DNA of 64,000 nucleotides from Terrimicrobium sacchariphilum (GCF_001613545.1 NZ_BDCO01000002.1:2852001-2916000); one strand, 5' to 3'; shown: positions 39,253 to 48,447, numbered from the stretch's first letter. Notes: generated by a model from the sequence alone, not told the origin. Numbers and translations: made by a program.

Positions 39253-40608
39253 TTACTCCTCCGCCTTTTTCTCTCTCCCGCGCTGCCGTATGATGAGCGG
39301 CAGCCCGGGAAACTCCCACTTCTCCCGCAGGCGCGAACTGAGGTAGGTCAGATAGTTGTCCGTAAGCAGTCGCGTATCGTTGCCAAAAAGCACGATCTGC
39401 GGCGGCTCAAAAGCCGATGGTCTCTCAGGCGCCACCTGCGTGGCGTAGAGCAGCTTAAAGCGCCTTGTGCCGCGCATCGGCGGCTGCTGCTTTTCCATGA
39501 CCGTGCGCAGGAGGCGGTTCAACTCTCCCGTGCCAGCGCGTCGTGAAGCATGCTGGCGCACCTTCTCGATCATCGTGAACAGGCGTCGGACATTTTCTCC
39601 TGTCTTGGCCGAGAGCACGACGACGGGGGCGTACGGGAGGAAAAAGAGTTCCTCACGCACCCGGGCGATGTGTTCGCGCAGGGACTCGGCCTCGGTCATT
39701 TCGGGATCGGAAATCAGATCCCACTTGTTCAGCACGATGATCGCGGCCTTGTAGGATTTTTGGATCAAGCCAGCGATCTTTTTATCCTGGGCCGTGACAC
39801 CCGAGGTGACATCGATCACCAGTACGCAGAGATCCGCACGGCGGATCGTCTCCTCGGACCGCATCACGCTGAAGACCTCGACGGACGTGTTGTGCTTGGA
39901 GCGATGACGGATGCCCGCCGTGTCGCAGAGCACGTATTTGCGCCCTTCCCTCTCGCAAAGAATATCGACCGCATCGCGCGTCGTGCCCGGAATGTCGCTG
40001 ACGATGGCACGCTTGTCGTCGAGAATGGCGTTAATCAAGGAGGATTTGCCGACATTGGGGCGTCCCACCAGAGCCAGCTTCGGAAGCCGGGCAAGCTCCT
40101 CCTCGCCCTCCAAAGGAGGCGGGAGCAGCCGATCGACAGCCTCGATCAATTCATCAATACCTCGGCCATGGGCGGCACTCACATCCCGCACCTCAGCAAA
40201 TCCGAGTGATGCGAAATCAATGACAAAATCCTCGTGAGCATCGGTATCGACCTTGTTGACCACGAGGATGACCGGACGGCCGGAACTCCGGATCTTGTTC
40301 GCCAGTTCCTGGTCGAGCGGCGTGACACCCTGCTGTCCATCGACAACGAAAAGAAGGACATTGGCCCCGGCGATGGCGATTTCCGCTGCTTCCTGGGTCG
40401 GTTCCGCGAAATCCGGGTCTGGATCGGCCCCGATACCGCCGGTGTCGACGATCTCAAAAGGCTGCTGGCCGAGCTTGCACTTGGCTGTGATTCGGTCCCG
40501 GGTGACTCCTGGCTGATCGTGGACAATAGAAATCCTCCGTCCTGCGAGACGGTTAAAGAGAGCTGATTTTCCTACGTTCGGTCGTCCTACGATGGCAACG
40601 CTATGCAT
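39253..40608 (-). CDS. der: Ribosome biogenesis GTPase Der
   Basis: Der (EngA) is a double-GTPase needed for 50S subunit maturation. The 451-residue protein has two G domains, with GRPNVGKSALFN near residue 8 and a second GRPNVGKSSLINAI near 180. NKVD and NKWD supply guanine specificity. A KH-like C-terminal domain follows (TGELNRLLRTVMEKQQPPM). Its start overlaps the pgsA stop by 8 bases, so the two are coupled. Confidence 0.98.
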   Translation of the reverse strand: MHSVAIVGRPNVGKSALFNRLAGRRISIVHDQPGVTRDRITAKCKLGQQPFEIVDTGGIGADPDPDFAEPTQEAAEIAIAGANVLLFVVDGQQGVTPLDQELANKIRSSGRPVILVVNKVDTDAHEDFVIDFASLGFAEVRDVSAAHGRGIDELIEAVDRLLPPPLEGEEELARLPKLALVGRPNVGKSSLINAILDDKRAIVSDIPGTTRDAVDILCEREGRKYVLCDTAGIRHRSKHNTSVEVFSVMRSEETIRRADLCVLVIDVTSGVTAQDKKIAGLIQKSYKAAIIVLNKWDLISDPEMTEAESLREHIARVREELFFLPYAPVVVLSAKTGENVRRLFTMIEKVRQHASRRAGTGELNRLLRTVMEKQQPPMRGTRRFKLLYATQVAPERPSAFEPPQIVLFGNDTRLLTDNYLTYLSSRLREKWEFPGLPLIIRQRGREKKAEE

Positions 40609-41191
40609 GGGGCGTGTCGTGATGCCTGAGCTGGCTCACTCCATCAAGCACATAACCGAGGCCGCTGAGAAGGGTAAACGCTCCTGCGACGTAAATCGGG
40701 TACAGATGACCGGGGAATTGGAGCATCACCCAGGCCAGCGCCACCATTTGGGTCGCAGTGGCAGTTTTGCCGATCAGGCTCGGATGCACCTCGAGCTTGC
40801 CATTGAGGTGCTTGACCACCAGGCAGCCGGTCATGATGACGATATCCCGGGCGATCACCAGGACGAGAAACCAGAGAGGAAAGGCGTAGGTCCACTTGCT
40901 GAATGTCAGGGTAATGAGCGCAGTAAGGAGGAGCCCCTTGTCCGCGATGGGATCAAGCACAGCGCCAACCCGGCTCATTTGCCCAAACTTACGAGCCACC
41001 CAACCGTCAAGCAGATCGGTGACCGATGCCGTGATGAATACAATGATCGAGGCGATGCGCAACCACTCCTCCGGCCTGCCATCCTCGATGCTCCGCCCGT
41101 AGTAAACGGCAAAGAGGACGAAGACCGGTATGAGGAGGATTCGCACCACGGTGATGTGGTTTGCGAGTGTCATGATCTTCATTTTCATCAT
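40601..41191 (-). CDS. pgsA: CDP-diacylglycerol--glycerol-3-phosphate phosphatidyltransferase
   Basis: A 196-residue CDP-alcohol phosphatidyltransferase of the inner membrane with the family motif DGWVARKFGQMSRVGAVLDP and following DK. It probably makes phosphatidylglycerophosphate, the precursor of phosphatidylglycerol. The start is set at the ATG preceded by AGAGGAA; an upstream TTG was rejected. Other alcohol acceptors are possible for the family. Confidence 0.9.
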   Translation of the reverse strand: MMKMKIMTLANHITVVRILLIPVFVLFAVYYGRSIEDGRPEEWLRIASIIVFITASVTDLLDGWVARKFGQMSRVGAVLDPIADKGLLLTALITLTFSKWTYAFPLWFLVLVIARDIVIMTGCLVVKHLNGKLEVHPSLIGKTATATQMVALAWVMLQFPGHLYPIYVAGAFTLLSGLGYVLDGVSQLRHHDTPHA

Positions 41192-41235
41192 CAGTTCCTC
41201 TCGTTCCCAGCGCAAATTTATGCCTCACTCTGCGG

Positions 41236-42387
41236 ATGGATTCGCGCGTTTGGTTGATCGGCACCCCTGTCGTCCTGTTGGTGCTGGCTTCCGGAGTACC
41301 TTCGTTGCGACGCGCCTATCTGGATGGATGGCGGTGTGTACTGCGTCATGGAGGGCTTTGGAAGATTCCGGCGGGGTTTGCCCTCGCCTACGGCCTATTC
41401 GCTGGTGCGCTGGAAATGTGGCTGACCAATCTCGCCGGCCGCGACATGCAACCCGTGTTTCAATTCAATACCGCGCCTCCCGCCCTATCCCCCTTGATCG
41501 CGTCAAGCCTCGTCCCAGCCGCAGAGCAGCTTGCCGCCACCCTGACCTCTCTCGTCTCGGTATTTCCTCTTTCGTGTATCGCCGCCCTCCTCCTGTTGGT
41601 GAACTACCGCGGGTTGGCGCGGGAACTTTTCAAGATGGCTCGGGCGCGGTATGGCGCCGGCGTATGGATCATCCTGCCGATCGCCCTGATCTGCACACTC
41701 TCCGCCCTGGTCAAACCGGTTTCATTCCTCGCCCTGCCCTTCGTCTCCAAGGTGCTCGACACGCCATCCATTCTCGGGCTGGGCGCAACGATCAACCTCC
41801 TGTCTTTTATCTTCGAGTTCCTCCTCGGCACAACGATCCAGCTCTGCCTGCTCTTCACAGCCTACGGCTGGGTGCGCGGTCTGAGCCTCAATGACGAGCG
41901 GCTTTTGCCTTTCGCTGTGCGCCGGTTGGGATACGTACTGAAGTGGTCGCTTGTGATCGTCGCCGCCACACTTGTCATCTTCCACCTTCCATTCCTCTGG
42001 GATGCGCTACACTCAGGCAGCATGTCATGGAATCCCGAGAGCTGGGCGCGACTATTCCTCTCCGCCATGACATTGCTTTTCGGAACCGTGCAGATTCACC
42101 TCGCCTTTCACAACACGACACTCAAGCAAGCCATAATCGCCAATTTCCGCTTCCTGCGAACCAACGGGTTCCATTATCTGGGCTTCCTGCTCACCGCTTT
42201 TGGATTCCTCCTCATCGCACAGTTCGTCCCGATGTTTGGCCTGGAGATTTGCGAAGGTTCCCTCGTGGGCGTGGCGTTGGCCATATTTGCCCAGACACTG
42301 GCTGCGGGCGTAGGCGGCTGGCTGCTCGCTTCGTGGGTTTGTTTCTTCAAGCAGTATTCCCGCGGAGGAAAGGAGATTACGTATTGA
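41236..42387 (+). CDS. Polytopic membrane protein coupled to a degenerate ABC protein
   Basis: I do not recognise a family for this 383-residue protein. It has about nine hydrophobic segments, the last two close to the C-terminus, with short cytosolic loops rich in Arg (YRGLARELFKMARARYG, RGLSLNDERLLPFAVRRLGY). It lacks the FtsX or ABC-2 hallmarks I would look for. It ends in TTGA, which is also the start of the ABC-type gene, and a strong AAAGGAG precedes that start. The arrangement suggests the two products form one complex. Confidence 0.75.
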   Translation: MDSRVWLIGTPVVLLVLASGVPSLRRAYLDGWRCVLRHGGLWKIPAGFALAYGLFAGALEMWLTNLAGRDMQPVFQFNTAPPALSPLIASSLVPAAEQLAATLTSLVSVFPLSCIAALLLLVNYRGLARELFKMARARYGAGVWIILPIALICTLSALVKPVSFLALPFVSKVLDTPSILGLGATINLLSFIFEFLLGTTIQLCLLFTAYGWVRGLSLNDERLLPFAVRRLGYVLKWSLVIVAATLVIFHLPFLWDALHSGSMSWNPESWARLFLSAMTLLFGTVQIHLAFHNTTLKQAIIANFRFLRTNGFHYLGFLLTAFGFLLIAQFVPMFGLEICEGSLVGVALAIFAQTLAAGVGGWLLASWVCFFKQYSRGGKEITY

Positions 42388-43061
42388 AACCGCTCGCCCT
42401 CGCCTGCCGGCAGATCACGTGTCATCGCCCCGCCTGGAATGGAGCGGGGCCGGCCTCGGTCCATGATGTGACCGCATCCTTCACGTTCGGCGAGTTTTGC
42501 GCCATCACCGGCCCCGACGGAAGCGGCAAGGGCTTGCTCATGAATGTCCTCGGCCTTATGGAGCAACCGGACCACGGGGCCGTCGCCGTGGGCGAGTACG
42601 ATGCCTCTACTCTGGCACTCGAGGAAATGCGTCAACTGCGCAATGAAGCTTTCGGGTTCCTTTTTAATCATCCCTGCCTGCTTCCCTCCTTCTCCGTCGC
42701 GGAAAACGTCGCCATGCCGCTGTTCCGCATCTGCGGAGGCGAGGCAAAGGGCGTACGGGCCCGTACTCTGGAGGTGCTAGAGTTTTGCGGTATTGAGCAT
42801 CTGGAAAGTGCCCTGGCGGGCCGTCTGGACTTTTCCCAGCGGCGGACAGTGGCGCTCGCGCGGGCGCTGGCGCATGACCCGGATATCCTCCTCATTCTCT
42901 CTCCCTCTGCCTCGGAAGACCTGCTCCAGCTGGCCCGCCGCGCCGCTGTAGAACTCAACCGATGCGTGGTCTGGGCGGGAGGAGAAGAGCAGTTGCAACA
43001 TCATGCCCACCGGCTTATCCAGATGGACCGCGGCCGAATCCTCAGCGACTACCGCCAGTGA
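42384..43061 (+). CDS. Degenerate ABC ATP-binding protein (LolD/MacB-like, pseudo-ATPase)
   Basis: The 225-residue protein aligns along its whole length with LolD/MacB-type ABC ATPases, but the catalytic residues are replaced. Walker A is GPDGSGKG (residues 43-50), with Gly for Ser/Thr. The Q-loop has Asn95 (FLFNHPCLLPSFSVAENV). The signature is reduced to DFSQRR. Walker B reads ILLILSPS, with Leu172 and Ser173 for Asp-Glu. The H-loop His is replaced by Gly (WAGGEE). The frame is intact, so it is a maintained pseudo-ATPase, not a pseudogene. Start is TTG with AAAGGAG 8 bases upstream. It overlaps both neighbours by 4 bases. Confidence 0.85.
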   Translation: MKPLALACRQITCHRPAWNGAGPASVHDVTASFTFGEFCAITGPDGSGKGLLMNVLGLMEQPDHGAVAVGEYDASTLALEEMRQLRNEAFGFLFNHPCLLPSFSVAENVAMPLFRICGGEAKGVRARTLEVLEFCGIEHLESALAGRLDFSQRRTVALARALAHDPDILLILSPSASEDLLQLARRAAVELNRCVVWAGGEEQLQHHAHRLIQMDRGRILSDYRQ

Positions 43062-43885
43062 ACTCTCCCACCCTCACCCTGGCCTCCGATAGCGGTGCAA
43101 AAAGCTCCAACCTGGCCTTTGCCCTAGGCAGTCTCCCCGCTCCGCGACGCCGCGATGCCATGGTCTTCTACGCTTTTTGCCGCGAGATCGACGACATCGC
43201 CGACGAAGCTGGCAGGACTCCCGAGGAAAAGCACCGGCTTCTCGACGCATGGAAGAATGGCTTGCGGGGGAATCAGCCAATACCAGCCAGCCTGCGGGAC
43301 ATCATCATGCGCCACCGCATAGATCGGGAGTTGCTCGTGCAGATCGTCGAGGGGGTCGAGATGGATATCGAGCCAGGGGACTTTGAGACCTTCAACGATC
43401 TCCGTACTTACTGCTGGCATGTCGCCAGCGCCGTGGGGCTCGTCAGCATCAAACTCTTTGGCTGTACCGATGCCAAGAGCACCCGGTATGCGGAGGACCT
43501 CGGCTACGCCCTGCAAATCACCAATATCATCCGCGACGTCGGCGAAGATGCTGCCTTGGGCAGGATCTATCTCCCGGTTGAGGACACCGAGAGATTTGGG
43601 GTCGATCGTGCCCAACTCCGCAACGGTATGGCGACGGGGCGTTTCCGGGAACTCCTCGAGTTTGAAGCTGGCCGGGCGCGCGAATACTACGCCGGAGCGC
43701 GCCAATCCCTCACCGCGCAGGACGCAAAGGCGCTGCTGCCGGCAGAAACAATGCGGGAGATTTACTCCCGACTGCTGGACCGGATGGAAGGAGACGGCTT
43801 TCGTGTGCTGGAAACCCGCTACCGCCTCTCCAAGGTGGAAAAGCTTGCGATCCTGCTTAAGAAGCGAATCGGTTTTCCTTGGTAA
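43058..43885 (+). CDS. Squalene/phytoene synthase family protein
   Basis: A 275-residue trans-isoprenyl diphosphate synthase of the HpnC/HpnD/CrtB type, which joins two prenyl diphosphates head to head. The two Asp-rich motifs are REIDDIADE and RDVGED; NIIRDVGEDAALGRIYLP is the family signature. No hopanoid cyclase or carotenoid desaturase is adjacent. The GTG start overlaps the stop of the degenerate ABC gene by 4 bases, so the enzyme belongs to the same operon as the membrane protein. The end overlaps the stress-protein gene by 29 bases, tail to tail. Confidence 0.9.
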   Translation: MNSPTLTLASDSGAKSSNLAFALGSLPAPRRRDAMVFYAFCREIDDIADEAGRTPEEKHRLLDAWKNGLRGNQPIPASLRDIIMRHRIDRELLVQIVEGVEMDIEPGDFETFNDLRTYCWHVASAVGLVSIKLFGCTDAKSTRYAEDLGYALQITNIIRDVGEDAALGRIYLPVEDTERFGVDRAQLRNGMATGRFRELLEFEAGRAREYYAGARQSLTAQDAKALLPAETMREIYSRLLDRMEGDGFRVLETRYRLSKVEKLAILLKKRIGFPW

Positions 43886-44642
43886 CGAGCAAGCGTGTCG
43901 GGATGACGCTATAGAGCCAGTCGAGGTGCATCGGCAGGGGATTTCCCGCCGAACCTCCGCGAACTACGAAAAGATCCGCCCCTATCCCCTGGACGGCATC
44001 GAGCACAGCGTAACCCGTATTGGATGCGACGATCCAGGTGTCTACCTCGATATTGCAGCGCGCCCGCAATCCTTCGGCGACTTCCTCGCTCCATGTTCGG
44101 GGATCGGGCGCCTGTTCTCCTCGCGACGCGGCAAGGGCTGCGGCAAACGGCGTCTCCGCCGCGACGATGGTCACCTTTTTTGGTCGGAGCGCGCTCACCG
44201 CATCGGCCAGGAAGCTTGCGCAGTCCTCGCCGGGTTCAAAGGCAAATATCACATGCTCAATCGAGTGCGCCTCCATCGAGGCTCCGGGAATGAGGAGCAG
44301 GTCGGAGGAGACCCGCTTCATCAGGTCCCGGGCCACCCCGCTCGTGAACGGCTTGTCGCTATCCTCCCGGTGCAGGGCTCCGGCGATCAGCAGGTCGTAG
44401 CCAAACTCCTCCACCACCCGCGCGATCGCCTCGGCCGGGGTATCGGCCACAGACCAGCGAATCGGTACGTCGGGTCCCACGATTTCACGAAAACTCATTT
44501 CCTTTCCGGCATCGAAAGCCGCGGCGTGGATCACGTCGAGTTTGGCGGAACAACGCGTTGCCACTCGCTTTGCCTCCTCCAGGAGGGCGGCATAAGTCGG
44601 CGTAAATGCCGAAGCGACAGCAATGCGACCGTATCTTTTCAC
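43857..44642 (-). CDS. Tandem universal stress protein
   Basis: A 261-residue protein with two UspA-like domains. The first has YDLLIAGALHREDSDK and SSDLLLIPGAS, a degenerate G-x2-G-x9-G(S/T) ATP loop. The second has VEHVIFAFEPGED-like start and GADLFVVRGGSAGNPL. Nucleotide binding may be partial. It probably modulates stress survival, but no specific role is visible. Its 3' end overlaps the squalene synthase gene. Confidence 0.85.
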   Translation of the reverse strand: MKRYGRIAVASAFTPTYAALLEEAKRVATRCSAKLDVIHAAAFDAGKEMSFREIVGPDVPIRWSVADTPAEAIARVVEEFGYDLLIAGALHREDSDKPFTSGVARDLMKRVSSDLLLIPGASMEAHSIEHVIFAFEPGEDCASFLADAVSALRPKKVTIVAAETPFAAALAASRGEQAPDPRTWSEEVAEGLRARCNIEVDTWIVASNTGYAVLDAVQGIGADLFVVRGGSAGNPLPMHLDWLYSVIPTRLLVTKENRFAS

Positions 44643-44688
44643 GGCAGGGAACTTCGTTTGAGACGAGAAAGAGCGCCAGAAAGAAATT

Positions 44689-45096
44689 CTAGCCCTGTCC
44701 CATCGAGGTGATGAGTTCGTACTCCTCGGGCTGCAGCGGCATCACGCTCAGCCGGGACTGCCGGAGCAGGCCAATCTCCTTGAGCTTCGGCTCCGCCTTG
44801 ATCTCATCGAGGGAAACCGGACTCTTGAACGGCTTGCGCGGCTTCAGTTCGACACAGGACCAGTCTCCTGCCGTCGCCGTGGGATCGGGAAACGCAGTCC
44901 GCGCGACCTCGGCTTCTCCAACGACGCATTTCCCCGTGACGCTATGGTAGAAGAGGACGCGGTCCTTCAGCTTCATTGAGCGCAGATGATTGCGAGCCTG
45001 GAAGTTGCGCACGCCCGTCCAAAGCGTCTTGCCATCGCGGACAAAATCGTCCCACGAATACGCGGAGGGTTCCTGTTTAACGAGCCAGTAGTTCAT
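44689..45096 (-). CDS. EVE domain protein
   Basis: A 135-residue EVE (PUA-superfamily) protein of the thymocyte nuclear protein 1 type. It begins MNYWLVKQEPSAYSWDDF and continues with WTGVRNFQARNHLR and DRVLFYHS, all typical. EVE domains bind modified bases in DNA or RNA. The ATG has a strong AAGGAGG upstream, so the longer frame into the divergent region was rejected. Confidence 0.93.
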   Translation of the reverse strand: MNYWLVKQEPSAYSWDDFVRDGKTLWTGVRNFQARNHLRSMKLKDRVLFYHSVTGKCVVGEAEVARTAFPDPTATAGDWSCVELKPRKPFKSPVSLDEIKAEPKLKEIGLLRQSRLSVMPLQPEEYELITSMGQG

Positions 45097-45199
45097 GAAT
45101 ATCGCCTCCTTCCTATCGTGAAATCGCAAGAACTTCAGCAAAATCCGATTTCCTGCTTTGCACAGGGGGGCGAGTCGTCGAAAATTCTCCGCTTCCAGC

Positions 45200-45865
45200 A
45201 TGTTGTCGGAGAGTCAAAACGGTTTTTTCATCAGCTTTGAAGGTTCGGAAGGGTGCGGCAAGAGCACACAGATCGCCCTGCTGGTGAATGCCTTGCGCGC
45301 TGAGGGCCGGGACGCCCTGCTGGTGCGTGAACCCGGCGGCACTCCGCTCGGGGAACAGATTCGACATCTCCTCAAGCATGCACCGGAGGGGCGGAACATG
45401 ACCCCCGAAGCCGAGCTCCTGCTCTTCGCCGCCAGCCGGGCCCAGCTTGCCCGCGAGATCATCCAGCCCGCCCTCGCTGCAGGCCGCATCGTGATCTCAG
45501 ACCGCTTCCTGGATTCCACCACCGTCTACCAGGGCGTCGCGCGCCGGATTCCCTCGGAAGCCGTGGACCTCATCAATCACTTTGCCGCCGGAGACCGCCT
45601 TCCCGATGTCACTTTCCTCCTCGACATGGACCCGGTTGCCGCCATGGAACGAGCCCGGCGTCGCAACGAGGCCATCGATCGCATGGAACAGGAGCCGCTC
45701 GATTTCTTCCACGCCGTGCGAGACGGATATCTCGCACTTGCCCAAAGGCATTCCGACCGCATCTGCGTGATCGATGCGAGCCAGGATCAATCCACCGTCT
45801 CAACCTCCATCCGTCAGGAACTGCTGCAACGCTGTCATGGCCTTTTCTCACCAAACGGCATTTGA
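45200..45865 (+). CDS. tmk: Thymidylate kinase
   Basis: Tmk phosphorylates dTMP to dTDP. The 221-residue protein has the P-loop FEGSEGCGKST, the dTMP-binding REPGGTPLGEQIR with a following E, and a lid region with RARRRNEAIDR. Length is normal. Its last 29 bases overlap holB, so the two replication genes are translationally linked, as often seen. An in-frame upstream TTG was rejected in favour of the ATG. Confidence 0.96.
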   Translation: MLSESQNGFFISFEGSEGCGKSTQIALLVNALRAEGRDALLVREPGGTPLGEQIRHLLKHAPEGRNMTPEAELLLFAASRAQLAREIIQPALAAGRIVISDRFLDSTTVYQGVARRIPSEAVDLINHFAAGDRLPDVTFLLDMDPVAAMERARRRNEAIDRMEQEPLDFFHAVRDGYLALAQRHSDRICVIDASQDQSTVSTSIRQELLQRCHGLFSPNGI

Positions 45866-46796
45866 ACGCCTCCAGTCCGCACACGCAAACGGCCGCCTGG
45901 CACATGCGTACCTGATCACGGGTCCCATCGGATCAGGGAAACGCGAGCTGGCCTTAGCGCTGGCAGGTATGATCCTCGGTTGCCGGGCAGACGAGGTGCC
46001 ACACCATCCGGATGCCCATTTTGTCCAGCCGGAGTCCAAATCCCGCCGCATCGTCATCGACCAGATCCGCGAACTGGAGCAGGCGATACAGAGAAAGCCG
46101 CTCATCTCAAGCAACAAAGCCGTCATCATCTCCGATGCCGAGCGGATGCAGCCCCAGGCAGCCAATGCGTTTCTGAAAACCCTCGAGGAGCCGCCTCCTG
46201 GCTCGCTCATCCTGCTGCTGAGCGCCCTGCCCGAGGCGATTCTGGAGACGGTACTCTCTCGCTGCGTGGAAACCTCGCTGCGCCCGACCTCCGCCATGGT
46301 GGCCGCTCCCGAGCACGCCCCCATTATCTCCGCGCTGGAGCAGGCTCTGCTGCAGCCCCACCCGCCCACCGCGGGAGATGCCTTTCGTTTCACTCGTGTG
46401 GTCCAGGCGCTCATCGTCTCGGCCAAGGAACGCATTTCCGACGAGAATGACTCCCTGCTCAAACAGGAAACCTCAAAGTACAAGCAGGCATCGGAAGGTT
46501 CCAGCTGGCTGCAGGAGCGTGCCGAGCAGGTCAAAGCGATGACCGAGGCGGGATCTGTCCGGGAACGCGACCGCATCCTGCAAATCGTCGTCGATGTGCT
46601 CGGCCAGGCCCTGCGGGTTCAGCATGGCGCCACGGCGACGCATGCGTCCATCCAGAAGCTGGCCGATAAGTACCCCCCCACCAACATTCTGAAGCGGCTG
46701 GATGCCATGGAAACCCTCCGCCGCCGCCTTGCCCTCGGGGTGCAGGAAGCGCTTTCGCTGGAAGGAAGCTTCCTGGAAATGATAATGATCAAGTAG
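45837..46796 (+). CDS. holB: DNA polymerase III delta' subunit-like clamp-loader ATPase
   Basis: A 319-residue clamp-loader protein of the gamma/delta' family. It has HAYLITGPIGSGKRELALAL as P-loop region and IQRKPLISSNKAVIISDAER, followed by ANAFLKTLEEPPPGSLILLL and SRC (sensor 1). Lys is followed by Arg, not Ser/Thr, in the P-loop, which suggests non-hydrolytic delta'. No zinc-binding Cys cluster is present. Confidence 0.9.
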   Translation: MAFSHQTAFERLQSAHANGRLAHAYLITGPIGSGKRELALALAGMILGCRADEVPHHPDAHFVQPESKSRRIVIDQIRELEQAIQRKPLISSNKAVIISDAERMQPQAANAFLKTLEEPPPGSLILLLSALPEAILETVLSRCVETSLRPTSAMVAAPEHAPIISALEQALLQPHPPTAGDAFRFTRVVQALIVSAKERISDENDSLLKQETSKYKQASEGSSWLQERAEQVKAMTEAGSVRERDRILQIVVDVLGQALRVQHGATATHASIQKLADKYPPTNILKRLDAMETLRRRLALGVQEALSLEGSFLEMIMIK

Positions 46797-46803
46797 TCTC
46801 TCT

Positions 46804-47577
46804 ATGTCTCGCATCGTCTTGAAGTTTGGCACAGGTGTGCTTTCCCGCCTCGATGGCCGCGCCCTCGACGCAGCCCAGTTCCGTCGTATTGCCGATGAGG
46901 TTTCCGTCCTCGTGAAAGCCGGCAAATCCGTAGTCATCGTCAGCAGCGCCGCCATTGCGGCAGGCATCCCGGTTCTCGGGCTTTCCAAGCGCCCAGACGA
47001 CCTGCCAGGCAAGCAGGCTTGTGCAGCTGCGGGCCAGCCTGAGCTGATGCGAATGTGGTCCACCGCCTTCCGCCGTCATGGCCTCAATGTCGCTCAGATG
47101 CTGCTCACCCACGAGGATGTCGACAGTCGCATGCGCCGCAAGAATGCCCGCAACACCATTGAGCGCCTGCTGAACAGCCATGAGATCATCCCCATCGTAA
47201 ACGAGAATGACTCCGTCGCGGTGGAGGAGTTGCGTTTCGGGGACAATGATCGCCTCTCCGCCGAGGTCGCCCTCCTCGTCCGCGCCAAACGCCTGATCAT
47301 TCTTACCAGTTCCAATGGCCTGACCGACAATACCGGCCGCCGCCTCCCCATCATCCGCAAAATGGAGGACGCCCTGCGCCATGTGCGCCCCGAGAAAGGC
47401 GAACTCTCCGTCGGCGGAATGAAAACCAAGCTCGAGGCGGTGCAACTCGCCCTTTCCGGAAACATCCCCGTCAGCATCATCGACGGAAAGAAACGCGGAC
47501 AGATTGCCGAAGCCGCCGTTTTCGGCGATGTTGGCACCCGGTTCCCGGTCCCCCGGGCCCCCCGCAAGGCATCCTAA
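46804..47577 (+). CDS. proB: Glutamate 5-kinase without PUA domain
   Basis: ProB phosphorylates glutamate to start proline synthesis. The 257-residue protein contains only the amino-acid-kinase domain (IVLKFGTGVLS, VSSAAIAAG, NENDSV, FGDNDRLSAEVA and GGMKTKLEA). The C-terminal PUA domain of E. coli ProB is absent, as in shorter family members. proA is not adjacent. Confidence 0.93.
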   Translation: MSRIVLKFGTGVLSRLDGRALDAAQFRRIADEVSVLVKAGKSVVIVSSAAIAAGIPVLGLSKRPDDLPGKQACAAAGQPELMRMWSTAFRRHGLNVAQMLLTHEDVDSRMRRKNARNTIERLLNSHEIIPIVNENDSVAVEELRFGDNDRLSAEVALLVRAKRLIILTSSNGLTDNTGRRLPIIRKMEDALRHVRPEKGELSVGGMKTKLEAVQLALSGNIPVSIIDGKKRGQIAEAAVFGDVGTRFPVPRAPRKAS

Positions 47578-47586
47578 ACCATCCAC

Positions 47587-48447
47587 ATGCTGAACTCGGT
47601 CCTCCCCATCGCGAAGAATACCCTGACGGATCTGATCCGGCAGAAAGTCTTCAACATTCTCCTCGTCTTCGCACTCTGTGCGATCGGCAGCTCGATCTTC
47701 ATGGCGAAGCTGACCTTCCAGGAGGAGTTTCAAATGCTCAAGGACGTGTGCCTCGGAGCGATGTCGATCTTCACATCGCTCCTGGCCATTCTCGCGACGG
47801 CGGGTTTTCTCCCAAAGGATCTGGAAGACCGGACCATCTATACCCTCCTGTCCAAGCCTGTGCCTCGGTATGCCTACCTCATGGGCAAGCTACTCGGGAT
47901 CATCTCGCTCCTTTTTATCTTCACCGTGTTGATGAGTGTCGTCTTCTGCGTGGTTCTCTGGACACGCGAGCAGACCGTCCTGGCCGAAACCCGGAATGCA
48001 ACCGCCGGGATGTCCGCCGAGGAGATCAAGGCCGCCCTCAAGCAGATCACCGATGCCACGTTTAACCTCAACCTGCTGCCCGGCATCGCGATCATCTTCA
48101 TCAAATCGGCCCTGCTCGCCTCGATGACGCTGCTCATTTCCACATTTGCCACCTCCCAGCTCTTCACTGTGATGGCAGCTGCGGCAGTCTACTTTATCGG
48201 CCATCTCCAGGCGACCGCCCGCGAAGCTTGGGTCGGAGACGTGACCACACAGTGGTGGAGCAAGATCCTCGTAGCGATCGTTGCCCTCCTTTTTCCGGAT
48301 CTCCAGGCATTCAACCTGACCGATGATGTCATCGCCGGTGCCGCCATCCCGCTCGGTATTTTCTTCCAGACGTTCGGCCTCGGCGTGTTTTACGTCATGA
48401 TCTACTACGCTGTTTCGGCCTTCATTTTCTCAGGACGCGAGCTATGA
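47587..48447 (+). CDS. ABC-2 type permease subunit
   Basis: A 286-residue membrane protein with about six hydrophobic segments. The DLEDRTIYTLLSKPVPRYAYL segment is the classic ABC-2 coupling region before the second membrane helix. An ATPase partner is not next to it; its substrate is unknown. The stop overlaps the next gene's start by 4 bases, so the following anchored helical-repeat protein is probably a partner. Confidence 0.88.
   Translation: MLNSVLPIAKNTLTDLIRQKVFNILLVFALCAIGSSIFMAKLTFQEEFQMLKDVCLGAMSIFTSLLAILATAGFLPKDLEDRTIYTLLSKPVPRYAYLMGKLLGIISLLFIFTVLMSVVFCVVLWTREQTVLAETRNATAGMSAEEIKAALKQITDATFNLNLLPGIAIIFIKSALLASMTLLISTFATSQLFTVMAAAAVYFIGHLQATAREAWVGDVTTQWWSKILVAIVALLFPDLQAFNLTDDVIAGAAIPLGIFFQTFGLGVFYVMIYYAVSAFIFSGREL

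Noticed and set aside
41943-42383. Upstream extension of the degenerate ABC frame
   Set aside because: It runs through the membrane protein gene in another frame; the TTG at 42384 with AAAGGAG upstream gives the family's normal start.
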